Shown piece after piece: positions 18,856-29,106 of a stretch of DNA of 64,000 nucleotides. How positions within the stretch are numbered: the first letter of the stretch is position 1; every line of letters starts with the position of its first letter. The notes beneath the pieces were generated by a model. It had not been told where the DNA came from. It saw only the letters and a list, made by a program, of their open reading frames with translations, and did no database searches. The translations under genes were made by a program, and so were the position numbers. Origin of the DNA: Phytopseudomonas straminea (GTDB taxonomy: Bacteria > Pseudomonadota > Gammaproteobacteria > Pseudomonadales > Pseudomonadaceae); the NCBI RefSeq assembly GCF_900112645.1, contig NZ_FOMO01000001.1, positions 496,001-560,000 of the forward strand, read 5' to 3'.

Positions 18856-19595
18856 AGAAATCCAGCCGCACGTTTTCCTGGGCTGCCAGCCTGGCCATCG
18901 TGGTCGGCCTGCACGTCGGCCTATTTCTCTGGGCGATGTACTGGCAGCCCCAGGCGACACCGATCGAACTGCCGCCACCGGCGGCGATGATCGTCGAGCT
19001 GGAGCCCTTACCGCCAGCCGCGCCCAAGCCTGCACCGCCACCACCACCGGAAGTGGTGCCGGAAGAGCCCGAGCCGCAGCCGAAGATCGCCGAAGCGCCA
19101 AAGCCGACGCTGGCGGTCACGCCGCCCAAGCCAAAGCCGAAACCCAAGCCGCCGAAGCCAAAACCGCCCGAGCCCAAGCCTCCGGAGCCCCAGGAGCCGC
19201 CGCCAGAAAAGGCGCCACCTGCGCCGCCAGCGCCGACCGAAGCCAAGCCGGCTGCACCGCAGCAGGCACCGGTCAGCACGCCGAGCAAGGCCGAGAAAAC
19301 CTGGCAGGGCGAGTTGCTCGCGCACCTGGCGAAGTACAAGAAGTACCCGGAAGATGCACGCCGCCGCGGCCTCGAAGGGCTCAACCGCTTGCGCTTCGTG
19401 GTCGACGCCAACGGCAAGGTGCTGTCCTACGAACTGGTGGGCAAATCCAGCAGCGCCTCGCTAGATCGCGCCACGCTACAGATGATCCGCCGCGCCCAGC
19501 CGCTGCCCAAGCCGCCAGCGGAAATGCTCAAGAACGGCAGCGTGGAAATCGTCGCGCCCTTCATCTACTCGCTGGAGCGCGGCGGGCGCCGCTGA
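18852..19595 (+). CDS. tonB: TonB energy-transducing protein
   Basis: Links the inner-membrane motor to TonB-dependent outer-membrane receptors. The 247 residues comprise an N-terminal membrane helix (~9-29), a long periplasmic Pro/Lys/Glu spacer (about residues 40-145, with KPKPKPKPPKPK-type repeats), and a C-terminal TonB domain from about residue 150 with KYPEDARRRGLEG and the later PPAEMLKNGSVEI. The 4-bp overlap with exbD completes the operon. A strong terminator follows at 19608. Confidence 0.97.
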   Translation: MKKSSRTFSWAASLAIVVGLHVGLFLWAMYWQPQATPIELPPPAAMIVELEPLPPAAPKPAPPPPPEVVPEEPEPQPKIAEAPKPTLAVTPPKPKPKPKPPKPKPPEPKPPEPQEPPPEKAPPAPPAPTEAKPAAPQQAPVSTPSKAEKTWQGELLAHLAKYKKYPEDARRRGLEGLNRLRFVVDANGKVLSYELVGKSSSASLDRATLQMIRRAQPLPKPPAEMLKNGSVEIVAPFIYSLERGGRR

Positions 19596-19607
19596 CCCCA
19601 GCATCAC

Positions 19608-19635
19608 AAAGGCCCCGGCAATCGCCGGGGCCTTT
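19608..19635 (+). terminator. Terminator after tonB
   Basis: AAAGGCCCCGGC-AATC-GCCGGGGCCTTT is a perfect 12-bp stem with a 4-nt loop, 12 bp after the tonB stop, followed by GTATTTG. It closes the exbB-exbD-tonB operon and separates it from oxyR. Confidence 0.88.
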
Positions 19636-19736
19636 GTATTTGTGTCCCTTCAACGAACACACATTTGGCCATCGTGAATGGTTGGTTCCATTGAAGACAG
19701 CGGCTATGCTTGGCGCCATCTCAATGGATAAAGACT

Positions 19737-20660
19737 ATGACCCTCACCGAACTGCGCTATATCGTGACGCTCGCTCAGGAACAGCACTTCGGCCGCGCCG
19801 CGGAGCGCTGCCATGTCAGCCAGCCCACGCTGTCGGTCGGGGTCAAGAAGCTCGAGGACGAGCTGGGCGTGCTGATCTTCGAGCGCAGCAAGAGCGCGGT
19901 GCGCCTGACGCCCGTCGGTGAAGGCATCGTCACCCAGGCGCAAAAGGTACTGGAGCAGGCCCAGGGCATTCGCGAGCTGGCCCAGGTCGGCAAGAACCAG
20001 CTGGCCGCGCCACTGAAGATCGGCGCCATCTATACCGTCGGCCCTTACCTGTTTCCTCATCTGATCCCGCAGCTGCACCGCGTGGCCACGCAGATGCCTC
20101 TGTATATCGAAGAAAACTTCACCCACGTGCTGCGCGACAAGCTGCGCACCGGCGAGCTGGACGCGATCATCGTCGCCCTGCCGTTCCAGGAAGCCGACGT
20201 GCTGACCCTGCCGCTGTACGACGAACCCTTCTATGCGCTGCTGCCGGCGGATCACCCATGGACCGCCATGCAGACCATCGACACCAAGCTGCTCAACGAC
20301 AAGAGCCTGCTGCTGCTCGGCGAAGGCCACTGCTTCCGCGACCAGGTGCTGGAAGCCTGCCCGACGCTGCGCAAGGGCGAGGAGCACGCCAAGCACACCA
20401 CGGTGGAGTCCAGCTCGCTGGAAACCATTCGCCACATGGTCGCCTCGGGCCTGGGCGTATCGATCCTGCCGTTCTCGGCCGTCGATAGCCACCACTACGC
20501 GCCCGGCGTGATCGAGGTTCGCCCGCTCAGCCCGCCGGCGCCGTTCCGCACCGTGGCCATCGCCTGGCGTGCCAGCTTCCCGCGCCCCAAGGCCATCGAA
20601 GTGCTGGCCGACTCCATTCGCCTGTGCTCGGTCGCCAAGCCACTGCCACGTAACACCTGA
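19737..20660 (+). CDS. oxyR: Hydrogen peroxide-sensing LysR regulator OxyR
   Basis: Redox-switched activator of catalase and alkyl hydroperoxide reductase genes. The 307-residue product has the LysR helix-turn-helix at residues ~1-60 (LRYIVTLAQEQHFGRAAERCHVSQPTLS) and both switch cysteines in GHCFRDQVLEAC. With ATG 19737 as start they fall at residues 199 and 208, exactly the numbering known for OxyR, which supports this start. It is followed 8 bp later by recG, a conserved Pseudomonas pair probably on one transcript. Confidence 0.97.
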   Translation: MTLTELRYIVTLAQEQHFGRAAERCHVSQPTLSVGVKKLEDELGVLIFERSKSAVRLTPVGEGIVTQAQKVLEQAQGIRELAQVGKNQLAAPLKIGAIYTVGPYLFPHLIPQLHRVATQMPLYIEENFTHVLRDKLRTGELDAIIVALPFQEADVLTLPLYDEPFYALLPADHPWTAMQTIDTKLLNDKSLLLLGEGHCFRDQVLEACPTLRKGEEHAKHTTVESSSLETIRHMVASGLGVSILPFSAVDSHHYAPGVIEVRPLSPPAPFRTVAIAWRASFPRPKAIEVLADSIRLCSVAKPLPRNT

Positions 20661-20668
20661 GGACCGCG

Positions 20669-22744
20669 ATGAGCGAGCTGTCGACGGTTTCCGTTACCGA
20701 CCTCAAAGGCGTCGGCGCGGCCCTGGCGGAAAAGCTCGCCAAGGTCGGCCTGGAAACCCTGCAGGACATCCTGTTCCACCTGCCGCTGCGCTACCAGGAC
20801 CGTACCCGCATCATACCCATCGGCGCGCTGCGTCCCGGCCAGGATGCGGTGGTCGAAGGCACGGTTGCCGGCGCCGATGTGGTGATGGGCCGGCGTCGCA
20901 GCCTGCTGGTGCGCCTGAGCGACGGCAGCGGCACCCTGAGCCTGCGCTTCTACCACTTCAGCAACGCCCAGAAGGAAGGCCTCAAGCGCGGCACCCAGGT
21001 GCGCTGCTACGGGGAAATCCGTCCCGGCTCGTCCGGCCTGGAAATCTATCATCCCGAGTACCGCGCGCTGACCGGTGACGAGCCGCCAGCCGTCGAACAG
21101 ACCCTGACGCCGATCTACCCGACCACCGAAGGCCTGACCCAGCAGCGCCTGCGCCAGCTCAGCGAACAGGCCCTGGCGCGCCTAGGCCCGCACAGCCTGC
21201 CGGACTGGCTGCCAAGTGAGCTGGCCAAAGAGTACAACCTGGCGCCGCTGGATCAGGCGATTCGCTACCTGCACCGCCCGCCACCGGACGCCGACCTCGA
21301 AGAACTCGCCGAAGGCCGCCACTGGGCCCAGCACCGGCTGGCCTTCGAGGAATTGCTCACCCATCAGCTGTCGATGCAGCGCCTGCGCGAAAGCGCCCGG
21401 GTGCAGCAGGCGCCGTGCCTGCCGGTGGCCAAGCGCCTGCCCCAGCAGTTTCTCGACAACCTCGGTTTCAAGCCCACCGGTGCGCAGCAACGCGTCGGCG
21501 CGGAGATCGCCTACGACCTCAGCCAGCACGAGCCGATGCTGCGCCTGGTGCAGGGCGACGTCGGCGCTGGCAAGACGGTGGTCGCTGCCTTCGCAGCGCT
21601 GCAAGCCATCGAGGCCGGTTATCAGGTGGCACTGATGGCGCCAACGGAAATTCTCGCCGAGCAGCACTTCATCAACTTCACCCGCTGGCTACAGCCCCTG
21701 GGCCTGGAAACTGCCTGGCTGGCTGGTAAGCTCAAGGGCAAGGCGCGGGCCACTGCCCTGGAGCAGATTGCCGCCGGCGTGCCCATGGTGGTCGGCACCC
21801 ACGCGCTGTTCCAGGACGAGGTGCGCTTTCGCAACCTAGCCCTGGCGATCATCGACGAACAGCACCGCTTCGGTGTGCAGCAGCGCCTGGCCCTGCGTCA
21901 GAAGGGCGTGGGTGGCCGGCTCAGCCCGCACCAGCTGATCATGACCGCCACACCCATCCCGCGCACCCTGGCGATGAGCGCCTACGCCGACCTGGATACC
22001 TCGATCCTCGACGAACTGCCGCCCGGCCGCACGCCCGTAAACACCGTGCTGGTCGCCGACAGCCGCCGTTTCGAAGTGGTCGAGCGCGTGCGCTCGGCCT
22101 GCAACGAAGGTCGCCAGGCTTATTGGGTGTGCACGTTGATCGAGGAATCCGAGGAGCTGACCTGCCAGGCTGCGCAGACCACCTACGAGGATCTGGCCGC
22201 TGCATTGGTCGGCCAGCAGGTCGGGTTGATCCATGGGCGCATGAAGCCGGCCGAGAAAGCGGCGGTGATGGATCAGTTCAAGCAGGGCTACCTACAGTTG
22301 CTGGTGGCCACCACGGTGATCGAAGTGGGCGTCGACGTGCCAAACGCCAGCCTGATGATCATCGAGAACCCCGAACGCCTCGGCCTGGCCCAGTTGCACC
22401 AGCTGCGCGGGCGGGTAGGCCGGGGCAGCGCCGCCAGCCACTGCGTGCTGCTCTACCACCCGCCACTGTCGCAGATCGGCCGTGAACGGTTGGGCATCAT
22501 GCGTGAAACCTGTGACGGCTTCGTCATTGCGGAGAAGGATCTGGAGTTGCGCGGCCCCGGGGAAATGCTCGGCACTCGACAAACTGGTCTGCTGCAGTTC
22601 AAGGTAGCTGACCTGATGCGTGACGCCGACCTGCTGCCGGCGGTACGCGACGCCGCCCAGGCCTTGCAGGAGCAATGGCCACAACACGTCAGCCCGCTGC
22701 TCGAGCGCTGGCTGCGCCACGGGCAACAATATGGGCAAGTGTGA
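20669..22744 (+). CDS. recG: ATP-dependent DNA helicase RecG
   Basis: Remodels stalled replication forks and branched recombination intermediates. The 691 residues carry an N-terminal wedge/OB region (~1-190), Walker A GDVGAGKT near residue 296, the DEQH box (IIDEQHRFGV) near 395, TATPIPRT (motif III), and C-terminal helicase motifs including QLRGRVGRG. The length and all motifs are intact. The start is ATG 20669, 8 bp after oxyR. Confidence 0.98.
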   Translation: MSELSTVSVTDLKGVGAALAEKLAKVGLETLQDILFHLPLRYQDRTRIIPIGALRPGQDAVVEGTVAGADVVMGRRRSLLVRLSDGSGTLSLRFYHFSNAQKEGLKRGTQVRCYGEIRPGSSGLEIYHPEYRALTGDEPPAVEQTLTPIYPTTEGLTQQRLRQLSEQALARLGPHSLPDWLPSELAKEYNLAPLDQAIRYLHRPPPDADLEELAEGRHWAQHRLAFEELLTHQLSMQRLRESARVQQAPCLPVAKRLPQQFLDNLGFKPTGAQQRVGAEIAYDLSQHEPMLRLVQGDVGAGKTVVAAFAALQAIEAGYQVALMAPTEILAEQHFINFTRWLQPLGLETAWLAGKLKGKARATALEQIAAGVPMVVGTHALFQDEVRFRNLALAIIDEQHRFGVQQRLALRQKGVGGRLSPHQLIMTATPIPRTLAMSAYADLDTSILDELPPGRTPVNTVLVADSRRFEVVERVRSACNEGRQAYWVCTLIEESEELTCQAAQTTYEDLAAALVGQQVGLIHGRMKPAEKAAVMDQFKQGYLQLLVATTVIEVGVDVPNASLMIIENPERLGLAQLHQLRGRVGRGSAASHCVLLYHPPLSQIGRERLGIMRETCDGFVIAEKDLELRGPGEMLGTRQTGLLQFKVADLMRDADLLPAVRDAAQALQEQWPQHVSPLLERWLRHGQQYGQV

Positions 22745-22838
22745 GCAAACACAGGACGATGGTCGCTTTGCACACTCGCCTAATCAGCTTGCTGGTTATA
22801 CTTGGGACATTGCGCTCCCCTCGAAGACGGAATAGGTC

Positions 22839-24239
22839 ATGACTGAATTAGCCATTGCCGACACATCACCCCAACCGCCCCATGTAATCCGTCAGCTGCT
22901 GGAGAAACTCGGTTTGACTTATCAGGCTCGCCACGACCAACCCGGCATCCCGGCTGCACAGCGTGTGCAGACCGTGCTGCTCGAAGACACCGTGGGTGCC
23001 CTGCTGGTGCTGTTCCCGCAAAATCAGCTGCTCGACCTCAATCGTCTGGCCGAATTGACCGGCCGCAAGCTCACGGCAGTGAAGCCCGAGCGCCTCAATC
23101 GCATGCTGGGCAAGCATGACCTGGCCCTGCTGCCGGGCATTCCTGCCCTGACCAGCTCGCCCTGCCTGTACGACGAGCGCCTGCTCGATGTGCCGAGCCT
23201 GTACATCCAGTCCGGCCAGGCCGGCGTGCTTCTGGAATTCGGTACCGAAGCCTTCAAGGGGTTGCTGACCAAAGCCAGCGCCGCGCGTTTCGGCGAGCCG
23301 GCAAGCAAGGTGCGGCCCAACTTCAGCCGTCCTGAAGACGACCGCCAAGAGATCAGCCACGCGGTGCAGGCCTTTACCGCGCGGCGCATCCAGCAGCGCC
23401 TGGAAGAAACCATCGAGATCCCGCCACTGGCGGAAACCGCGCAAAAGATCATCAAGCTGCGCGTCGACCCCAATGCTACGGTCGACGACATCACCGGTGT
23501 GGTGGAAACCGACCCGGCGTTGGCCGCTCAGGTGGTCAGCTGGGCCGCTTCGCCCTATTACGCCGCGCCCGGTAAAATCCGCTCGGTCGAAGATGCCATC
23601 GTGCGCGTGCTGGGCTTCGATCTGGTGGTCAACCTGGCCCTCGGCCTGGCCCTGGGCAAAACCCTCAGCCTGCCCAAGGACCAGCCGCAGCAGGCCACGC
23701 CCTACTGGCAGCAGGCAATCTACACCGCCGCCGTCATCGAGGGTCTGACCCGTGCCATGCCCCGCGCCCAGCGCCCGGAAGCCGGCCTGACCTACCTGGC
23801 CGGCCTGCTGCACAACTTTGGCAACCTGGTGCTGGCCCACGTGTTCCCGCCGCACTTCTCACTGATCTGCCGTCATCTGGAGGTCAACCCGCACCTGCCG
23901 CACAGCTACATCGAGCAGCACCTGCTGGGCATCAGCCGCGAACAGATCGGTTCCTGGCTGATGCGTTACTGGGACATGCCCGAAGAGCTCGCCGTGGCCC
24001 TGCGCTTCCAGCACGACCCGACCTACACCGGTAACCACGCCACCTATCCGAACCTCGTCTACCTGGCGGTCAGCCTGCTGCACAACCACGGCATCGGCAA
24101 CGGCCCGACGCGCGAGATCCCGCAGAGCCTGCTGGACAATCTGGGCATCACCTGGGAAAAAGCCGAAGAAGCGCTAAACAAGGTACTGGCTGCCGAAGTC
24201 GCCCTGCGCGACCTCGCCGCGCAGTTTCCGCAGAACTGA
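22839..24239 (+). CDS. YbaK-like/HDOD domain fusion protein
   Basis: Two-part protein of 466 residues. The N-terminal ~20-150 region resembles the YbaK/aminoacyl-tRNA deacylase fold (AAQRVQTVLLEDTVGALLVLFPQ). An HDOD domain spans about 185-390 (ETIEIPPLAETAQKIIKLRVDPNA, then ADPALAAQVV-type and LAGLLHNFGNLVLAHVFP). HDOD domains are HD-like folds that lost hydrolase residues and act in signalling. The same architecture is seen next to recG in other pseudomonads. Whether the YbaK part still deacylates anything cannot be told from sequence. Start ATG 22839. Confidence 0.88.
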   Translation: MTELAIADTSPQPPHVIRQLLEKLGLTYQARHDQPGIPAAQRVQTVLLEDTVGALLVLFPQNQLLDLNRLAELTGRKLTAVKPERLNRMLGKHDLALLPGIPALTSSPCLYDERLLDVPSLYIQSGQAGVLLEFGTEAFKGLLTKASAARFGEPASKVRPNFSRPEDDRQEISHAVQAFTARRIQQRLEETIEIPPLAETAQKIIKLRVDPNATVDDITGVVETDPALAAQVVSWAASPYYAAPGKIRSVEDAIVRVLGFDLVVNLALGLALGKTLSLPKDQPQQATPYWQQAIYTAAVIEGLTRAMPRAQRPEAGLTYLAGLLHNFGNLVLAHVFPPHFSLICRHLEVNPHLPHSYIEQHLLGISREQIGSWLMRYWDMPEELAVALRFQHDPTYTGNHATYPNLVYLAVSLLHNHGIGNGPTREIPQSLLDNLGITWEKAEEALNKVLAAEVALRDLAAQFPQN

Positions 24240-24249
24240 TCCACGCCTG

Positions 24250-24288
24250 CGCCACGGCCTGCATTGAAAGCAGGCCGTGGCGTTTTTT
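24250..24288 (+). terminator. Terminator after the YbaK-HDOD gene
   Basis: CGCCACGGCCTGC and GCAGGCCGTGGCG form a perfect 13-bp stem with a 7-nt loop, followed by TTTTTT. It starts 11 bp after the stop and overlaps the end of the convergent SCP2-like gene. Confidence 0.93.
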
Positions 24289-24680
24289 CAGGCGGCTTTC
24301 TTGTCGGCCGAGCGCTTTTTCGGGCGCAGGTACTTGGTCAGACCCTGGAACCAGATCACCAGCGCGGGGTTGCCCTGAATCTGGATGTCCTTGTTCTGAA
24401 TGCCCTGCATGAACGCCAGCTGCTTGTTCTGGGCGGTCAGCGTGGCGTAGCCGTAAGCAGCATCCTTGAAGCCGATGGCGAAAGCCGGCGCATTGGCTGC
24501 ACCGCGCTTGCTGGTGATGCGCTGATTCTCAACGATGAAGTGACGGGCGATCTTGCCGTCCAGGGTGTGCAACTGGAATACCAGGTCACGGCCTTCGAGC
24601 TGCTGGCGGAACGCCGGATTATCGCGGCTGGCCTTGGCCATCAGACGGCCGAGCATCCACAGAAGAAAACGAAATTTCAT
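24288..24680 (-). CDS. SCP2-like sterol/lipid-binding-fold protein
   Basis: A 130-residue protein whose central part (about 35-110) reads as an SCP2-type fold: LVFQLHTLDGKIARHFIVENQRI, then AIGFKDAAYGYATLTAQN and NKDIQIQGNP. The N-terminus MKFRFLLWMLGRLMA is hydrophobic and may associate with membrane. The C-terminus is lysine-rich (LRPKKRSADKKAA). SCP2 folds bind lipids or serve as accessory domains, and the actual ligand is unknown. I took ATG 24680 rather than the upstream frame because the latter adds a non-conserved tail. Confidence 0.75.
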   Translation of the reverse strand: MKFRFLLWMLGRLMAKASRDNPAFRQQLEGRDLVFQLHTLDGKIARHFIVENQRITSKRGAANAPAFAIGFKDAAYGYATLTAQNKQLAFMQGIQNKDIQIQGNPALVIWFQGLTKYLRPKKRSADKKAA

Positions 24681-24779
24681 GGCATGGCCTGTTCGCAGAG
24701 GTAGGAGAGCCACGCATTGTAGCGACCCGCCCGACGCCTGACAGCTGGGTGCGCCGGACGTGCTGGCGAGGGATGAAGG

Positions 24780-24824
24780 TCTGCTGAGATTTCAACGCCG
24801 CGGCCGGGCGGAAATCTCAGCAGA
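24780..24824 (-). other. Large hairpin downstream of the HU gene
   Basis: TCTGCTGAGATTTC (24780-24793) and its perfect complement (24811-24824) enclose a short CGCC/GGCG inner stem. It begins 10 bp beyond the HU stop. It lacks a clear U tract on either strand, so it may protect the mRNA end or act as an imperfect terminator. Confidence 0.6.
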
Positions 24825-24833
24825 CCCGCAGAC

Positions 24834-25106
24834 TCAGTTGATCGAGTCCTTGAGGGCCTTGCCCGGTTTGAAGGCAACGGTGTTGCTGGCCTTGATCTTC
24901 ACCGGCTGACCGGTCTGCGGGTTCTTGCCGGTACGGGCGCCGCGGTGGCGCTGCACGAAGGTGCCAAAGCCGACCAGCGTGACGCTGTCCTTGCGGTTCA
25001 ATGCCCCGGTGATTTCTTCGAGAACGGCGTTGAGTACACGATTGGCCTGATCCTTGGTCAGATCAGCTTTTTCCGCGATAGCGGCGGCGAGTTCCGGTTT
25101 ACGCAT
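24834..25106 (-). CDS. hupN: HU-family DNA-binding protein
   Basis: Histone-like nucleoid protein of 90 residues. MRKPELAAAIAEKADLTKDQA is the HU N-terminus. GFGTFVQRHRGARTGKNPQTGQ includes the DNA-contacting beta-arm with the RTGKNPQTG signature (residues ~57-66), and FKPGKALKDSIN is the C-terminus. Pseudomonas carries several HU paralogues. The location next to rubredoxin genes and recG fits the one usually called HupN, though the paralogue name is inferred from context. The 168 bp upstream hold its promoter. Confidence 0.93.
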   Translation of the reverse strand: MRKPELAAAIAEKADLTKDQANRVLNAVLEEITGALNRKDSVTLVGFGTFVQRHRGARTGKNPQTGQPVKIKASNTVAFKPGKALKDSIN

Positions 25107-25274
25107 GATTGCCTCATTTACGGTTTGTTGTTGTTGTGTTCCGCGCCCTGGCGCCGATGCGCGCCGACAGCTCTACGCTGCGGCCAGGCCTGGTGAGAAT
25201 GGCACGCTCTGGGGGCCTTCGCCAGCCCCGCACCAGGCTAAATCGGCCATTTTTGTCGAATCGATGGCAGATCG

Positions 25275-26423
25275 CTACGCCAGCAGCGCTGGGAGCTCAC
25301 GGTTGAGTGCCAGCCGTTCCTGCACCGCGGAGCCGGTCAGCGCATAACCGAGCAGCGCGCCGCTGGCGTCGTAGCACAGCGCGCGGATATCGGCGCCGCT
25401 GCCTTCGACCGTCCACTTGCCCTGGCTGCCGCGTGGAGGCGGTGACACCACCAGCGGGCAGGCCGGGGTCTTCACGGTGACCGGCATGGCGCCGTAGGCC
25501 ACCTCGCTCGGCGCGCCGGCCAGGGTCTTGGCCAGCGCCCGGGCACAGGCCATCAGCGGCATGACGTAGAGCAGGTTGAGGCCGTCGACCTCGGCGCAAT
25601 CGCCCAGGGCGTAGATGTGCTCGTGGGACGTACGCAGCAGACGGTCGACCACGATGCCACGGTTCACCGCCAGGCCAGCGGCGGCGGCGAGCTCGGTACG
25701 CGGGCGCAGGCCAACGGCGGAGATCACTGCATCGCAGGCAATCGTGCGGCCATCGGACAGATGCGCTTCGAGCGCACTGGCCGCATGCTGCAGGCGACTG
25801 ACCACTGGGCCGAGGTGAAAGCGCACGCCCAGCGCTTCGAGGCCGCCCTGCACCGCCGCCGCCGCTTCGACCGGCAGCAAGGCAGGCATCAGCTGCTCGC
25901 AGGGCGCCACCAGATCGACCTCATAGCCGCCTAGAGACAGGTCGTTGGCGAACTCGCAGCCGATCAGCCCGGCGCCGAGAATCAGCGCCTTGCGCTTACC
26001 CTCCACGGCGCGGCGAAACTGCCCGTAGCCCTGCAGATCATTGACCGTGAACAGCTGATCCGCCGCGTCGCCCTCGATGGGCACGCTGAGCACCTCGGCG
26101 CCCCAGGCCAACACGAGATCACGGTAGGCCACCGCCTCCTCGCCGATCCACAGGCGGCGATGGCCCGGATCGATACCAGTAACCCGCGTATGCGTCCACA
26201 CCTGGGCATTGAGCTGATCAGCCATGGCGCCCGGCTCGGCCATGCTCAGTCCGTCGGCATCCTTGTTCTTGGCAAAGCCGGTGGACAACATCGGTTTGGA
26301 GTACGAGCGCCCGTCGTCGGCGGTGATCAGCAGCAGCGGCGTTTCGCTGTCCAGCTTGCGAAACTCGCGGGCCAGGTTGTAACCGGCCAGGCCGGTGCCG
26401 ATGATAACGACGGGATCACTCAT
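25275..26423 (-). CDS. Rubredoxin-NAD(+) reductase
   Basis: FAD flavoprotein that passes electrons from NADH to rubredoxin, used by alkane hydroxylases and oxidative-stress pathways. The 382 residues show the N-terminal FAD motif [17 protein letters not shown], the NAD motif [16 protein letters not shown] near residue 150, and the second FAD block [13 protein letters not shown] around 280. The rubredoxin gene lies 42 bp upstream on the same strand, so the two form an electron-transfer pair in one transcript. Confidence 0.96.
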   Translation of the reverse strand: MSDPVVIIGTGLAGYNLAREFRKLDSETPLLLITADDGRSYSKPMLSTGFAKNKDADGLSMAEPGAMADQLNAQVWTHTRVTGIDPGHRRLWIGEEAVAYRDLVLAWGAEVLSVPIEGDAADQLFTVNDLQGYGQFRRAVEGKRKALILGAGLIGCEFANDLSLGGYEVDLVAPCEQLMPALLPVEAAAAVQGGLEALGVRFHLGPVVSRLQHAASALEAHLSDGRTIACDAVISAVGLRPRTELAAAAGLAVNRGIVVDRLLRTSHEHIYALGDCAEVDGLNLLYVMPLMACARALAKTLAGAPSEVAYGAMPVTVKTPACPLVVSPPPRGSQGKWTVEGSGADIRALCYDASGALLGYALTGSAVQERLALNRELPALLA

Positions 26424-26465
26424 TGTTTGCTCCTGTTACGACGCTCGATGGGCGGTGCTGCCCAC

Positions 26466-26633
26466 TCAGTTGATTTCGATCATTTCGAAATCCATCTTGC
26501 CCACACCGCAATCCGGGCACAGCCAGTCATCCGGCACATCTTCCCAGCGGGTGCCGGGGGCGATGCCGTCATCGGGCCAGCCTTCGCGTTCGTCATAGAT
26601 CAGTCCGCAGACCACACATTGCCACTTCTTCAT
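26466..26633 (-). CDS. rubA: Rubredoxin
   Basis: Small iron protein of 55 residues read on the minus strand from ATG at 26633 to TGA at 26466-26468. The two Cys pairs that hold the Fe atom are CVVC (residues 6-9) and CPDC (39-42). The characteristic [13 protein letters not shown] lies between them. It shuttles electrons from the adjacent rubredoxin reductase to a hydroxylase or oxidoreductase that is not in this window. Only one rubredoxin gene is present here, whereas P. aeruginosa has two in tandem (from memory). Confidence 0.96.
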   Translation of the reverse strand: MKKWQCVVCGLIYDEREGWPDDGIAPGTRWEDVPDDWLCPDCGVGKMDFEMIEIN

Positions 26634-26777
26634 ACAGGCTCTCCGGCGCTAGTCACGGTTATTGCGCGGGCACGCTACCGCAAATGCCGCGCTATCGCCA
26701 AGCGCGCACGACGAATGCCAGGGGCTGCACAACGCCCATGCTAGACTCCGCGCTCCCTTCTCTCGCGAACCTGCACC

Positions 26778-27320
26778 GTGCCCTGTTCCGCCCTGCAAAC
26801 AGCCGATTGGCTTACCCGCGACCAATTGCCAAGCGCACCGACAGCCGGCGTTTGCGACTGGCTGTTCAACCAGGACTCCCTGACCCGGCGGCTGACCGAA
26901 CTGTCCGCGAACGGTTTCAGCGTGACGCCGCTGTGCGAGGGCTGGCTGGCCCTGCGCGACGACGAATGCGCCGCGCTGGACGTACCACCGGGCAGCCAGG
27001 GCTGGGTACGCGAAGTCTACCTGCGCGGCAACGGCCAACCCTGGGTGTTCGCCCGCAGCGTGGCTGCCCGGCAGGCGCTGGAAGGCTCGGGCCTGGACCT
27101 TCAGCAACTGGGCAGCCGCTCGCTGGGCGAGCTGCTGTTCAGCGACCAGGCCTTTGCTCGCGGCGAACTACAGGTCTGCCGCTACCCAGGCGCCTGGCTA
27201 CCGGCAGAAGCCGTGCAGGACGGCTTGTGGGCGCGGCGTTCGTGCTTTCGCCGCGAACAGCTGGCCGTGCTGGTCGCCGAAGTATTCCTGCCGGCTTTCT
27301 GGCCCGCGGCGAGCCGCTGA
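26778..27320 (+). CDS. ubiC: Chorismate lyase
   Basis: Splits chorismate to 4-hydroxybenzoate and pyruvate, the first committed step of ubiquinone synthesis. The 180 residues include the conserved blocks [20 protein letters not shown] with the product-binding Arg, and LGELLF. The C-terminus has LWARRSCFR. The likely start is GTG 26778 ([12 protein letters not shown]). No closer ATG fits. It is followed by ubiA, and the rubredoxin gene diverges from it. Confidence 0.93.
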   Translation: MPCSALQTADWLTRDQLPSAPTAGVCDWLFNQDSLTRRLTELSANGFSVTPLCEGWLALRDDECAALDVPPGSQGWVREVYLRGNGQPWVFARSVAARQALEGSGLDLQQLGSRSLGELLFSDQAFARGELQVCRYPGAWLPAEAVQDGLWARRSCFRREQLAVLVAEVFLPAFWPAASR

Positions 27321-27375
27321 CCCGCGGCCGGCGCGCCGCCGTATAATCCGCGCACCGCGCCAGGAGAACCGCCCG

Positions 27376-28266
27376 ATGTACATCCGTCTGCTGCAATCGC
27401 TCAATCGCCTGCATCCGCGCACCTGGGACTTCCTGCAGCTGATGCGCATGGACAAACCCATCGGCATCTACCTGCTGCTATGGCCGACGCTGTGGGCGCT
27501 GTGGATTGCCGCCGAAGGCGTGCCGAGCCTCAAGAACCTGGTGATCTTCGTGGTTGGCGTGGTGCTGATGCGCGCCGCCGGCTGCGTGATCAACGACTAC
27601 GCCGACCGCAACTTCGACGGCCACGTCAGCCGCACCAAAGCGCGCCCGCTGGCCAGCGGAAAGGTCACCGCGCGCGAGGCGCTGACCCTCTTCGCCGTGC
27701 TGATCGCGCTCAGTTTCGCCCTGGTGCTGCTGACCAACGCCACCACCGTGTGGCTGTCGTTCGGCGCCCTGGGCGTGGCAGCGCTGTACCCGTTCATGAA
27801 ACGCTACACCTATTACCCCCAGGTGGTGCTCGGCACGGCGTTCTCCTGGGGCATGCCGATGGCCTTCACCGCCGAGACCGGCGAGCTGCCGGTAGCGGCC
27901 TGGCTGCTGCTGCTGGCCAACGTGATCTGGACCGTGGCCTACGACACTTACTACGCCATGGCCGACCGCGAGGACGACCTGAAGATCGGCGTGAAGTCCA
28001 CGGCGATCCTGTTTGGCGACGCCGACCGGGTGATCATCTTCGGCCTGCAGGGGCTGGCGCTGCTGTGCCTGCTGCTGGCTGGCGCACACTTCGAACTGGG
28101 CCTGTACTTCTATCTGGGCCTGCTGGTGGCCGCCGGCTGCTTCGCCTGGGAATTTCACATCACCCGTCAGCGCGAGCCGATGGTCTGCTTCCAGGCCTTT
28201 CTGCACAATCACTGGGCCGGCCTGGCGATCTTCGTCGGCATCGTGCTGGATTACGCGTTGCGCTGA
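27376..28266 (+). CDS. ubiA: 4-Hydroxybenzoate polyprenyltransferase
   Basis: Membrane prenyltransferase that attaches the polyprenyl tail to 4-hydroxybenzoate in ubiquinone synthesis. The 296-residue protein has about eight helices and both Asp-rich Mg-diphosphate sites: [12 protein letters not shown] (about residue 74) and [12 protein letters not shown] (about 192). The start is ATG 27376, preceded by CAGGAGAACC. It lies 55 bp after ubiC, probably in one operon. A longer in-frame reading upstream is an artefact of open frame. Confidence 0.97.
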   Translation: MYIRLLQSLNRLHPRTWDFLQLMRMDKPIGIYLLLWPTLWALWIAAEGVPSLKNLVIFVVGVVLMRAAGCVINDYADRNFDGHVSRTKARPLASGKVTAREALTLFAVLIALSFALVLLTNATTVWLSFGALGVAALYPFMKRYTYYPQVVLGTAFSWGMPMAFTAETGELPVAAWLLLLANVIWTVAYDTYYAMADREDDLKIGVKSTAILFGDADRVIIFGLQGLALLCLLLAGAHFELGLYFYLGLLVAAGCFAWEFHITRQREPMVCFQAFLHNHWAGLAIFVGIVLDYALR

Positions 28267-28293
28267 GAACCGCGCGGGAGGCCTGCCGCACAG

Positions 28294-28311
28294 CTGTCAT
28301 ATCACTGCAAT
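28294..28311 (+). promoter_or_regulatory. Pho box (PhoB operator) upstream of phoB
   Basis: The 18 bases CTGTCATATCACTGCAAT match the Pho-box plan of two 7-bp CTGTCAT-like repeats separated by 4 bp: the first repeat is perfect and the second, CTGCAAT, differs by two bases. It lies 53-70 bp before the phoB ATG, as expected for autoregulation by phosphate starvation. Confidence 0.8.
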
Positions 28312-28364
28312 AATTCCGTTATCTAATGCGCCGCATGACAGTTGAATGAACAGAGGCTCAACCC

Positions 28365-29054
<690 letters not shown>

Positions 29055-29106
29055 TCGATAGCCTGCAACTGACCATCACAGGGACCCGCCGGCGGATGAG
29101 CGAAAC

